From: Favolaschia claudopus
Taxonomy: Eukaryota > Basidiomycota > Agaricomycetes > Agaricales > Mycenaceae
Assembly: GCA_037176885.1 (NCBI GenBank)
Contig: JAWWNJ010000008.1
Span: 992,001-1,056,000 of the forward strand
Direction: 5' to 3'
DNA: 64,000 nt
Position 1 is the first letter of the stretch; every line of letters starts with the position of its first letter. Below, piece by piece: positions 52,393-63,935 of the stretch. A program made the position numbers and the translations under genes. The notes below the pieces were generated by a model. It did no database searches. It was not told the DNA's origin and saw only the letters and a list, made by a program, of their open reading frames with translations.

Positions 52393-54751
52393 ATGCTGTC
52401 TGCCGGGCACTTGATCTGGATTTCCTGCCGACCCCTCTTCCGTCTGTAAGTGAGGCGTCCTTTACCATGCCTATCCATTTCAAATAGTGCCTCGAAGCAT
52501 CATTTGCGTCGGATGTGGATTCGCTATCACGAAGGCGGACATATTCCCTGCCGTGGCTGCACGCGGAACTGGTCAGATTCTCCTGGTACCTACCATGTTC
52601 CCTCACTCCACAGACACTGGCAGATTCTGACCTCGAGCCAGAACATAACGCTTCCGAGCTTGATGTTCTCAAAAATCGTACCAGCTTTCACCTCTCAAAA
52701 CATCCAGGCATTGGGTATGATTCTTCTCGCCATTAACAGAGGCAGCCTCACGATGTGCAGGTCCCCTGGTGCTTGTTGCTTTGGTGTACGAGGCAATCGG
52801 CATGATTTTAGCATGGCTGGTGAGCCTCATCTTCTGGGTACCCCACAGATTTCGGTAAATCTCCCTTTCAATTGTTCGACGCTCGCGGAATTTGAATATC
52901 TCTGATTTGAAGATGGGGTATGCTGGTCGCAGGCGGGTGGGGAAATTACGGAGACATTCGTGAGTTAAACAGTCTTGGAATGAGATCTCTGAAGTGACTT
53001 GGCTCTCAGCAACTGCTGTCGTTCTGAGTGTTACCGGTGGAGCACCTTTCAATGGAACAACTGACCAGACGCTCGGGGTAGCGTACGTTTCCGGACTGCT
53101 CCTCGTGTGGCTCGTAAGTCCCCCAATAAATATAACCTCTTCACATGCCGAGTAACCTTGTCTCTCAGATTACCTTCTTTCCAATGGGAGGTAGTCAATT
53201 GGTCGGTTGGGATTACCGTGGCCCCGATGTTGAACCCGAAGAGGTTCAGCAGGCCGTACGCCGACGCCGCCGACTCTTATTTTCGCGGTGGCCGACGAAA
53301 CTGGTCAACACTCTGACTGGCAAAAAATCACCCGCTACGCCCGAGCTCACGAAAGACTCCGAAGTTGGTTCCCCAGAGCCCGAGAAGGTTTTACGTCCGC
53401 GCATCACCAGCAAGCACGTTTCATTCGATCAACACATCCTTCCTGAAGGCGCTGTATTAGTCCGTTAGTTACCGCGGCCTCATAACCGTTACCGCCCCTT
53501 ATTATATAAGCTTCCTTTTTTGGAAACCCGTTAACGACGCGCCGATACCACAAGAACGCGTCTTTTGACATAGAGTACGTGTAAGCTCAAAACTCAAGCA
53601 TTCTGGAGCTTCTGAAAGTGTCCCTCAGTTACTTCTGTAGGCAGAAAACCATCTGGCATGCGGTTCAAGGCTAACACTACCAAAAATAGTAAAACATAGA
53701 TCCAAGCCGAAAGAGCTTGTGCGTAGTGCAAGGACTCGTGTCAAGGAAATTCGCAACAGAGTCACCCCTTAAATCGGCCCAACAAGTGGAAAGAACGCGT
53801 CAAACGCGTGAAGGTGTGTCGGAGATGCTTCCTAAAATGGTCTGCTTATATAATAAGCGATGGTAACGGTAATCAGACCGCGGTAACCAACAGACTCTGT
53901 AACGAGTTATCGAGTTTGAGTCTGTGCAAGAGACTAGCGCTGTATCATCTCAACCTCGAGATGGATGGCAATCAAGGATAGGTTCGCCCGCCCCAACTAC
54001 TACTGCTGTTGAAACTGCAGATGTAACGCCACCAGCTGAGAGCCGCCTACCCAGTCCTGTCCCCGCCAGAGAGCGGCCATCTCATACGACACTCTTTGCT
54101 CGGACTAAAGCCGTACACGCACGCCTCAAACCGTTCCTCAAAAACCTCTTCATGCCCGGCTCCGTCGCCATCCTCTTGTCGTTAATGATTGCCCTCGTTC
54201 CACAGCTAAAAGCGCTGTTTGTCGAGGTCGAGAGCACGCATATCCATCCCGCACCCGATGGTCAACCGCCTCTGGCATTCATCTTGGACGCTGCTTCGTT
54301 CATCGGTGCCGCCTCCGTACCGATGGGACTGATATGTCTTGGCTCTGCGTTGGCACGACTGAGCATTCCCCGTGGGTCGTGGCGCACCCTGCCTACAGGC
54401 GCCATTCTCGGGCTAGCCGTAGCCAAAATGCTAATCACGCCCGTGCTCGGCGTGCTCATTTGTAACGGACTTGTTGATGCTGGGGTAATATCCAGGGACG
54501 ACAAGGTGCTCCGGTTTGTTTGCATCTTCTTTTCCTGCCTTCCCACTGCGACCACTCAGGTATGTCTTGTCTCAGTGGCTACTCCATGTGGGAACTGATC
54601 GAATATTCTGTCCCAACAGGTGTTCGTAACGCAAGTATACAGTGGTACAGGGAGTGCAGAGCATTTGTCTGCGTTCTTGATTCCACAGTATATTCTCATG
54701 TTGCCCGCAATGACAGCCTTAACGGTTTACACTCTTCACACTCTCTTCTGA
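52393..54751 (+). pseudogene. Auxin-efflux-carrier family transporter, MITE-interrupted
   Basis: Exons: 52393-52445, 52498-52585, 52642-52714, 52761-52854, 52913-52959, 53010-53113, 53169 to 54559 (interrupted at 53464-53891), 54620-54751. MLSAGHLIWISCRPLFRL then IICVGCGFAITKADIFPAVA, PSLMFSKIVPAFTSQN, LVAGGWGNYGDIPT, FFPMGGSQLVGWDY and SVPMGLICLGSALARLSIP match fungal membrane-transport (AEC/PIN-like) proteins. There are two blocks of about five transmembrane helices joined by a long hydrophilic loop. These are ER or plasma-membrane carriers of uncertain substrate. The element sits in the cytosolic loop after PEGAVLV and brings a TAG at once. The frame resumes at about 53900 as RVIEFESVQETSAVSS, so the gene was intact before insertion. 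Confidence 0.85.
53464..53891. mobile_element. 428-bp MITE with 48-bp terminal inverted repeats
   Basis: The left end GTTAGTTACCGCGG and the reverse-complemented right end GTTGGTTACCGCGG begin inverted repeats of about 48 bp (roughly 85 percent identical by eye). Both run through ACCGTTACC to CTTATTATATAAGC. There is no coding capacity. A target-site duplication could not be fixed by eye. It is inserted in an exon of the AEC-family gene. Confidence 0.88.
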
Positions 54752-54902
54752 TACTGTTTCTGCTGCAGAATGCCCGACCTTGCTCATTGCTGTTGTTGTA
54801 TCTACATTGTATCTAAGTACATCCATTAGACGAGACACTATAGACTTCTTTGAGCGACTGATACTGACTGTTCCGCCGCAAGCGATGCAAACCACGATCA
54901 AC

Positions 54903-55549
54903 CTACACTGGTTCACTGATATCCTCGTTCCATTCCTGGATCAACAGGAATGTTGAAGAAACACGAAGTCAATTGTTCAATGGTGTATATGCGTACCTCA
55001 GGACGCTCACAAATGAATCGTTTCATTAATTCCTTGCATTCCTGGTCATCCATAATTATCACTTCCACCCCTCGGGCGCGTAACAAATCCTCATCGCCTT
55101 TGAAGTTGGTATTTTCTCCAATTACAACACAGGGGATTTTGTACAGGAGAATCGCTCCGGTGCACATGCTGCAAGGACTAGATTTGCGCCTGTGTGAGAA
55201 TGCGCGGAAGAACTGAATCATCTTTAGCGAGTTGTTACCTCAGGGTTGTGTACTGCCAAAGCAATTCTCAGTTCTCTTCGTTCTCTTCGGACAAAGTATA
55301 CGAGAGATATATACTCACTAAGACTGAATGACGATACACCTCTGCTTTTTGCCGACCAGCATTTTCGAGAGCAGCCATTTCGGCGTGCAATGTCGGAGAT
55401 GATCTTTGAATTCTTTCGTTGTGGCCTCTACCGAGAATCTCTCCGTTCCGGTCCACAAGAACGGAGCCCATAGGTATTCCTCCTTCTTCGTAGCCTTTAT
55501 TAGCCTCGAGTCGCGCTTCCATGATTCCAGATTCGTGAGTATGAGCCAT
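54903..55549 (-). CDS. FCY1: Cytosine deaminase
   Basis: Four exons (55319-55549, 55239-55252, 54997-55177, 54903-54935) give 152 residues. The order and motifs match yeast Fcy1: NKGYEEGGIPMGSVLVDRNG, GRGHNERIQRSSPTLHAEMA (zinc His and catalytic Glu), TTLSPCSMCTGAILLYKIP (two zinc Cys), VVIGENTNFKGDEDLL and MKRFICERPEEWNEDISEPV. It deaminates cytosine to uracil in pyrimidine salvage, as a cytosolic dimer. Exon 2 is only 14 nt (TACACAACCCTGAG). The ATG at 55549 is chosen because the homologous domain begins right after it; an upstream in-frame ATG would add a Cys-rich, unsupported leader. Confidence 0.92.
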
Positions 55550-55721
55550 TGACGATTTCACTGTCAGGGTGGAAGGGAGACACGTCGAGTCACACAGGTC
55601 ACAATCATGTGAGCGTGCGACGAAGCGTTTGTCACAACCTAGGGCCATTTTGGGGCCATTGCCACCAGTGACCACTTTCAATTTGACCACGTTGTGACGG
55701 AGAACATACCTATATACAGAA

Positions 55722-56656
55722 GTTCACGCGAGTTCACCGTGAACTTGGTGAACCTCGTGAACTGGGTGAACTCCTGGTGAACAAGTAAACAAGGCGTAAA
55801 CAATGATGAAGGTGACAAAGAGTAACGATCAGTCACAACCTCTCTTGCTCTTGCTCCGTACACCCCACTCAATGCTGCCGCTCATGTGAGTGCCCTCCCA
55901 GCGTCAAATTGATATATGTTAACGATGAATGTCTCCCGACTACATTCTAACTATTTCTAGCCGCTCAAATGGCCTCATACCACCACGAAATTCATCAACT
56001 GTTCCCCCAGAAAACCCGCCCAAGCCTCAGCCGAGCTCTGGCTTCACACTCGACCCACTCGACCCCATGCTTGCATACCCGCCATCCTAATCCCTTCCTC
56101 CTCCACCGTCTCAACTCCCAGCGCTTCCGCTTCCGCCTCCTCAATCACAGCCCTCTCCCTTCGTCATCGCCGTCGCTTGCCCGATCGGTCCTCTCTCAGT
56201 CTTCAAAAACAAGGTCCATGCAGCGCCGCAGGATGCACACGAAAGCGGTTGTAGCCTCAAGATGTGTAAGCTTTGTTGTCAAGGCCAGGGAAAAGGTTGC
56301 AGTTGCAAGTCGACCAGTCATCGCCTTCGAAGCTCAATAGCTCTTCTTCCAGCCTTTTCTGACGACCCCACCGCTCTATCTCGCCCCCTGCCAACATTCC
56401 CGCATCAAGACCAATGTGCTCCGGTAGTACTGCCCACGCAGCGGAAGGTCTACAAAAACCCAATGTAATTATTTCACAGTAGACACGAAGTAGATAATCA
56501 AAGTCGAATTTGTGGAATAAACTAGCATGAGGAAGACACGACGCGTCGAACTCGATGCCACAGACTGACGAGAGCCAATGAATGTATGGTGCGACACCGT
56601 GTTTACCATCAAGTTCACCAAGTTCACGAGGTTGACGAAGTTGACGAAGTTTTCCT
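55722..56656. repeat. Inverted GTGAAC-rich 9-bp arrays flanking 0.8 kb
   Basis: At 55738-55785 the 9-mer GTGAACNNN repeats about five times (GTGAACTTG, GTGAACCTC, GTGAACTGG, GTGAACTCC). At 56602-56653 its reverse complement recurs (AAGTTCACC, AAGTTCACG, then degenerated AAGTTGACG). The two arrays align over about 45 bp in inverted orientation. The DNA between has one Ser/Pro/His-rich plus-strand frame (55969-56340) with no family. It may be a non-autonomous transposable element with repetitive ends. Confidence 0.5.
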
Positions 56657-57760
56657 CTCTTTGGTGCACTTCCTCACTCAGGGATTTTCTGTTGTGACCA
56701 CGCATACAAGGCTCCTTTTTCCAACATTCGCCTGCTCTCAATGAGTGAAAGCCACGGCTCACTGCTACACCTGCCTGTTCTCGACTCATCTCTCTAACCA
56801 ATGGACTCCAAGTTTGCTTACTCGTCGTCAATTTTATTCAGAAAATTCGAGAGTCAGGAAAGGTCACCCCATCTCGGCGTCTCGGATAAATCGAATTGGG
56901 GAAATCCGTGATTTTTTGCTCTTTCTTCGAATCTGTACAGTTACAAAGCGCTACGCTCGTTGCGACCGGGATGTGGACTCAATTTTTTCGAAAGAACTCA
57001 CGTATTCTCTCTGTTTTTGGCGCAACTACAAGGACGTGTCTAACTTGGGTACAAAGTGTGTGCACTGAAACATGTCCGATGTGTCGGTGGGGCTCGGCGT
57101 TGACCTGTCAGTCTCGTCAGGTCTCAACCAACATCCTGTACTTGTATGCTGCCTGTGTTGCTAGATGTATGGAAGCATCGGGCGTCAAGTTGACCTTCTT
57201 GTTCCAGTGCGTGCCACGCCGAGTCGTGTGGAGTTACCAGGACCTCTGCCCTCCTCTGCCTTATGAAGAATCGCAGGTAAGTACCGAGGTAGTGAAGCAA
57301 TCCAAATATACCGCCTCGCTTGACCACTGTCCATATGATTATGCCAGAGACGATTTCAGTGATACCACACCCTATCGCGTGGTTCCTATCACACCGCTAG
57401 TCTGGATGGTTTTCGGTCTCAGCTCGCGAAGGGCAATATTTTGATTTGCGGTCTTGAAACTAGGTATCTCACCAGGTTTCACCGCGCTTGGTCGCTGCAA
57501 AACTCCATATTCATGACTTGCGCAAGCCACACAGATGAGAAAACGCCGAAAGGATTGACCTGGATTGACATGCCAAGACCGTGCGGGATCAAAGATGCGA
57601 CTGATATTCCGGTAATCGGCATAACGGCATGGCAACCAATGGTCCAATATAAGCCTTGGCCAGAAAATTGGGTTCCCCATTCACAGTTCCTTCGGTCTTC
57701 CCTCTTTTTGGTTTTCCACATTCTCTTTTGGTTTTCACTTTCGTTCTTCAGCCAGGTGCC
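56657..57760. other. 1.1 kb without a recognised gene
   Basis: A plus-strand frame around 56896-57444 is open but lacks an ATG at its start and shows no family signature. Nothing else recognised. Confidence 0.35.
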
Positions 57761-59867
57761 ATGCTTTCCACAGCTCTTTTCTTCGCCATCGTTTCTTCCG
57801 GTGTTCTTGCCCAAAATAATGACTGGAGCAAGGTGCGCGCGACTCCTTCGAGCAGCGGTGGACGCGGGATATTCACCTTCGTTGTAGCCTTGCCTCAATG
57901 GCGAATGCTTCTACGATCTGCCCGCCTCGTCTGGCGCGTCCGGCACCATGCGGGTCTGGGGTTCTCCAGATGCCATCTCCGATATTACGACTGCTGCAGG
58001 ATGGACCATCCTCGACTGCAACCCCGATGCGATTAACCAAGAAATTCGTCTCGTCTGCACTGGAGACGATGCGGATTGTCAACATATGTTTTCTGGTGCC
58101 AGTGGCGCCGTCAACACTCTCGTCCGCCTTCCCGAGAAAGTGAGAGGTCTTTCCCTGTACGCTATTGTTACAGTGGATCTAATTAGATTGTAGTGTGGTG
58201 CAAATGCTTTTGCCCGTGTATCGCGCAACTGGATTCATCAAGACCAGTCGCTGCCCGACGACGTAGCGGAGAAGCTTCGCAAACGTCAAGAACCTTCGCC
58301 CGTCCTTGGACTCGCTCTTGACACCAATTTCGATGATGCCGATCCTGTGTGAGTCTCAATTATGATACTCTCATACCCTCCTGATATGTTCAAAGTAACG
58401 GTGAGGTCAACGTCGCCGTCGCAGGGACCAACGTCCCTGGACAGAACGGCAACCTCAGCGTTGTCCCTCCTCCCGCAGCACCTCAGCGCCGCAGCCGCCA
58501 CCAACGACGCGGTCTGTTCAGCTTCATCGAGGATCAATTCAAAAGTATAGTCCCTGCTTTGCTTCAACCTATCAATCTGACAAGTTTATAAAGAATTCAA
58601 TAGCTTTGACAAATCGATCACCGAGTCCCTGCCTCGTACGTCGCTCCCTTTCTAGGATGTTTCCTGTCTCATCCCATTTCTAGCCATTGACTTCGACAAG
58701 AAGCTCCCCGTCTTCTCCCAATCGATCTCTTGCCCCTCCCCGGCCGTCAGCGCATCCGTCTCCATCGACGTCGAGGCGAAGGCGCATGCTGTTGTTTCTA
58801 TGGGTGTGACAGCGGTAGGGACCTTCATCCCGCCGAAGATGACCGCGTTCGGTGTCTTTGCTGGTGCGTGTCGAACTCCATCGCGTCCTCCACAAATCTA
58901 ACGAGATATAGGCTTGGATGCGGACCTCACCGGCACCATGAAATTCTCTGGCTCTGCCACGGGCTCTATCGACAGTGGTGTCATCCCCGTGTTTGAGCAG
59001 GGTATTCCTGGCCTCGACTTCCCTGGGGTATTTACTCTACCCTTATCGTTTCCGACATTGCAGACGCACTGACATCCCTTCCTCTAGCTCCTCACCGTCG
59101 GCCCGACTTTCAAAGTTGGCGTTCAAGGTATCGCCACCCTCGACGTGCAGGCCGACGCCGTTGTTACCCTCGACTACAAAGTTGACGGCGCCAAGCTCTT
59201 CTTCCCCCCCGGCAGCTCCGTCAAGTCTGGAGGCTCGTTCACTCCGGGTGACAGCCGTGCGTCCCCCACTGCCTTACTGTTCGACCATAGTCAATCTAAT
59301 TACTACCCCTCCAGCCCTCAGCCTCTCCGTCTCCCCTGACGTCTCGAGCAAGGCTGTTCTGACCGGCCACGTCCTCCCCACTCTCGACCTCGGCATCAAT
59401 GCCCTCGGCGGCAAGGCCCAGGCCACCATCTCTCTCATCCTCGACGCCTCAGCCTCCGCCACCCTCACCCTCGACGCTTCCGCCGAGGCCGGCCTCAGCA
59501 CCACCGACGGCGCTGCTGCCAGCGGCCAGGTCAATGGCTGCATCGACGTCGGCGCTGGGCTCGATGTCAACGCCGGTGCTACCGCCGACTTTTTCGGTCT
59601 CTTCGACAAGTCGACCAAGATCAACCTCTTCACCAAGAAGTTCGACTTGTTCAAGAAGTGCCTTGGGACTAAGACGAAGCGGGATGATGTCGTCTTCCCG
59701 AGGATTGAGTCCAGCTTGACGAGGCGTGCTGACTTGGGCTGCCCCGCTGCTATTGCCAATCTCGTCAAGGCTATCGATGAGCCTGTTGCTGCTAGCAGGT
59801 ATGCTTCAAGCTATGCCTCTTTGCTCTCGAGTGCTGACGACATGTGTGTAGCATCACGGCTCTTTGA
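57761..59867 (+). CDS. Secreted protein of unknown function, 544 aa
   Basis: Ten exons: 57761-57832, 57888-58139, 58194-58348, 58396-58544, 58594-58635, 58684-58863, 58912-59027, 59088-59256, 59315-59798, 59852-59867. Phases close at 1635 nt. A signal peptide (MLSTALFFAIVSSGVLAQ) precedes a Cys-containing N-terminal module (PCLNGECFYDLP, LDCNPDAINQEIRLVCTG). A dibasic-rich linker (LRKRQEPS, RRSRHQRRG), possibly a Kex2 processing region, leads to a large beta-rich Ala/Gly/Ser/Asp domain (ASVSIDVEAKAHAVVSMGVT, ASASATLTLDASAEAGLST) and a short C-terminal tail with KTKRDD. Similar secreted proteins occur widely in agaricomycetes without known function. Exon 10 is 16 nt. Confidence 0.78.
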
Positions 59868-60236
59868 GCGCCAGCTATCTGTTTTGGAACCGGATTCGAG
59901 GCCAAGAGCCGTGTCATTCTTTGAGGACTTTCTTACTTTACTTTCACCGTACATAATTCTTGGATTTGGTTAATTCATTTGCATGGCACCACCGAAATTT
60001 CTTGTGTGATCCTTCCGGAAACAAGGGGCTGTCAGATTGAGCGCCATGGGCCCTGGATTGGATTCGCTCGTTTGCAATCCAAGATCAATTATCCGGCACA
60101 GACTGAAGCGCTAGGGGCGTTTGATGTGCGGTCGCCGTGGCTTGAGGAAAACTCTTCCTGGACAATGGATGCGTGCATCTGAATCCGTACCAAACAATGT
60201 GTTGTATATATACAATTTCGAGCCCAATTGCTAACA
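59868..60236. other. Convergent 3' intergenic region
   Basis: Shared 3' space of two convergent genes. No gene or repeat recognised. Confidence 0.45.
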
Positions 60237-63200
60237 CTAAAACTTGTGCTTTTTCGCCATGGTCCTAGACAGATTATACGCCGCCGAAATGAGAGTGACA
60301 TGCCTATGTAGTGGACATTGGTTAGCGAGAAAAATAATGATTCATATGTTCAACGCACGTAAATCCTTGGACAGCATTTCCAAGGCTTGAATTCTAGTCA
60401 ACAAGTATGATTCGCAGAATAAGAAAATCATCACGTACCCCTCACCGGCCTCGGAAATCTCCTCCGTGCACAAGCCGACATGGTTGAGATAAAGGAGGAA
60501 ATCCTGGTTCAAAGCAATCAGCGCCAGGCCAAGCGAAAAGAAAGAAAACATCGAGCCAACCTCAAACATTGTAACAGCTTTTTGCAACATCGGGCGATCA
60601 TATTCACCAGCGCGCGTCAATGCTTCGACACACCTGTGGAATTTCATGTTCATGCATCTGGCCAGGATACCATGAATCAATGAAAAAAGACGAACCACAA
60701 TGTACACAGACAGAACGTCCCCTCTTCTCCGCCGACCCCGTCATCAGATTTAGTCACATCGTAGCGGAAAACCAAGTTCTAAGCATTCGTGAGCAAAAGA
60801 AAACGAAATCCGCCAAATCGATCCAACATTAGAAGTCAACCCTCCCCGATCACGGGTTCTCAAAATGTGCTTGAGGGTATTGACGAATCTCGGGTCGCTC
60901 TGCAAGTTCAGATATTGATTGGTAAGAGTTGTCGTCAAAGACAGCGAGACTGGAGCCGACCGGTTGGATGAAGAAAACGAGCGGCATGATGAGGACAGCC
61001 GAATCTATAACGTCTGTGTCCTCGTAGCTTTGTCCAAACACTTTGAGCTGTTTGTCGAAAGCCTTCTCCATGATCTCTTCGTACAGAGAATCGCGAGCCG
61101 CGAGCCACTGGTTTCGATGAGGGCAGGGAAGCGACCGTTTGTCGGCGAGACGTAGACCTGGAGAGGTGGATGAGGAAAGGTGAGACGGACGATACGCATT
61201 ATAGTGTACCGCGGTCGATAGCAACCCTATGTGAATCATGAAACTATTCAATAACAAATGGTTTTGTAAGAAGCACTGACCAGAGCATGACCTACGACCA
61301 AGGTTATGTTTATGGCCGTTCGCACTCGAATTTTCGAACTCACCTTAGAATACTGCGACATGCCTCAGCAACATCCGTCTCAGCAAGAAGGATAAAATGC
61401 TCACTGTAAAGTGCCGCTCCTTGTTGCGGACCTCCCTAACCGATCTATTATGATGTACGGTGGGAATTCATACTTAGCGGCATACCAAATTGAGCTGCAA
61501 GCACGAACATTTGCATCAACATGTTAAGAAGGAGCGATGGAAGGAACGTACAGATCAGGTCGATGACAGTTGGCCACAACATCTACCTGGCGTCAAGATC
61601 CGAGTGTTGCAGTGTCAAGAACACTCACAATCAACCCTGTACAATTGAGGTTAATCATCGAAACGAGAAAACAAAGCGGAATCACTAACAGGTCTCGGAC
61701 AAGGAGCCTGAAAAGCAGTGATCAGCTCGCGTCAACTAAGTTGAAGGTTGAAGGAAGCAACCGACCATGTATCATAAGACTACGTTCATGATTTCAAAAT
61801 ATGTGAAACAAAAAAGGGATGCCACGAACGAGAGGTTTTCCGAACTATGATTGTTTGAATAAAACGACAGATCGACATTCAAAAAAAATGCGCACTTTCT
61901 GCCCGAGATATATACAATCCATGCTGCAAAATGTTAGTCAACGTCGAAAAGGCTGGGGTTTGCTTACAGTTCGCCGTAGATGTCCTGATATTGCAGGTTC
62001 AATACCGCACTGTTAACGAGAACAAATCACTTACAAGCTGTAGATGGTCTGCTGCTCCGTTTCCAATTCTAAAACGAGAGAGTTAGTTCGAGGTTCGAGG
62101 ATTTATTACATAGATATTCAAGTGAAGGTCTTCAGCTTACCGAACGGGTTTGGACCCCTTATGCCCGTCGAGGTGAGTTAGTTCGACTTCTTCGAGATCT
62201 TTCCCGCCTGCAATGATAATCAAACGAGAACTACAGCTGAGAAGAAGGAATCCCAACCGTGGATAGTGTACATGATTTGCAAACTGCCGTCTGGGTTCTT
62301 GTGCCTCAAACGCTCGAATATGAACTCCATGTATGCTTCATAGTTGTTCTTTGAGAGAGCGAGTAACAGGAGAGGAGAGTAAACTGACCGTCGGCCTCTC
62401 TGGTGAACCCTAGACGGATGAGCGCGTACAGAGTGAAAGAGGAGTCACGGATCCACGAAGCTCTGAATGAAGAGGCATCAGTCTTTGAACAATCTTGGAG
62501 CGTAATTTGATAGACCTGTAGTCCCTACAAATCCAGAGAGTAAGTTGATATCAACAACGAATGAATCAATCTTCTCTTACCAGTTTCTTGTTCCGCCAAT
62601 GAATTCTGTCGAGCGGCATAAATGAACCCATGTCGCGGCAGAAGATAGTTCATGAACTGACCTGGGAGACTGAATGTGGGGCTAGCGACTACGGCGCCAG
62701 TGGGCTCGAATATAAGGAGTTTCAGAGCAAGTGCACTTCGATGAACGGCTTCCTTCCAGGAGCCGGTGTAGGTGGATTGACGGATCCAGTCGTTCCAATA
62801 TTTGTTCGTCGTCTATATACCGATCAGTACTGGGCGGAACAGCGAATGTGTGACTTGATATACCAAGAGCAGACTGTTTACGAGGTCCTAAAAAAGACAT
62901 TATGGATGATATAATCGTTTGAGAACCATACTACATGCCTTGGTCAAAGTGGGATCTTCCATTGAAGCGGTAGAGTTAGCCGCAGGCGGCGTCCGCAACA
63001 CGAACGTGATGCATTGTCCTTCCGCCAAAGTGAACTCGGTCTGAACACCGAGCCCGAGATGCCCCTTCTCGGACAAATCCAGCAGATCTAGATCGATACT
63101 GGGCTGCGCAACGTTGGCCATCGTGCTTTCGGGCACGTAGCGGAGGTCTAGCTCTAAAGCGTCGCTCTGGAAGACGGCTTTCGTGGTGCCTTCCGGGGAG

Positions 63201-63935
63201 GGGCAAGGGACTATGGCGGTCGTGTGCTTGGAGCGGGCGTAGTTGAACGCCGGTGCGCATTCCATTCTGAGGGGAACGGTCCCACGGATGACCTGCGGGA
63301 GGGTAGATATCAAGGAGGATATGGTGTAGAATTGAATTTTGTTACTGTACCTCGACGCGGCGGATGAGCCATGGAAGAAGGGGTTTCTTGGTCACTGTAG
63401 GGAGGAATATTTGCCGAGGAAGGAAGTCTGGGCGAGGATTAGTTGACGACAACTGCCAGTCGCGCTCGGCGATACAGCCGAGCTTACCGGTGATATTGAC
63501 AACGCCTCCCTCGTTCATGAACTTGGTTTGCAGAACCTGAGAGAATATCAGATTGGAGGCTCTTCGCATTTCAACGAGAAAGACAAACATTGGAGCTTGG
63601 ATAATAATTCTGCTTCGTAGAAAACGGAACGGTCGGGCTAATCGAGAAGTGACCGCCTTTGTTCTTGTCCAGGATACGCGCAAAGACAGACGGAGAGTCG
63701 AAGTGCGGGATGCAGTAGCTCTCAACTGAACACAAGACGATGAGCGGGAAAGTCATAGAACCACGAGGCATACATACTTGACCCGTCCGTGCTGACGAGA
63801 GCTGCTGTGTGCAGATTCCCGATCCTATCCTCGTATTAAGCCCGGTTCATGCGCATATTTTGTCGCGTACAATCCATGGTCAGCAATCGGGATGTAGTCC
63901 CTATTAATCGCGGACTTGGGTTCGTGCAAATTCAT
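60237..63935 (-). CDS. GH15 glucoamylase/trehalase-like, 30 exons
   Basis: Thirty exons from 63871-63935 to 60237-60303 sum to 1944 nt (647 residues) with every phase closing. Order: [40 protein letters not shown], then an N-terminal beta-sandwich, then the (alpha/alpha)6 GH15 barrel: [20 protein letters not shown] (catalytic-site region), [67 protein letters not shown] and [20 protein letters not shown]. No signal peptide is seen, so it is a cytosolic glucosidase or trehalase-like enzyme. Micro-exons include 62516-62524 (9 nt), 61766-61779 (14), 61629-61636 (8), 61344-61352 (9) and 61281-61291 (11). The intron after exon 6 uses a GC donor. SVREVRN has Arg where the family has Trp. Confidence 0.9.

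Noticed and set aside
53464..53891. MITE region as a normal intron of the transporter
   Set aside because: No GT donor or AG acceptor fits the frame at the edges, and the ends are a 48-bp inverted repeat.
56257..56463. Cys-rich short frames near 56.3 kb as a zinc-finger gene
   Set aside because: Both strands give frames with a few Cys but no zinc-cluster spacing. They lie inside the GTGAAC-bounded repeat.
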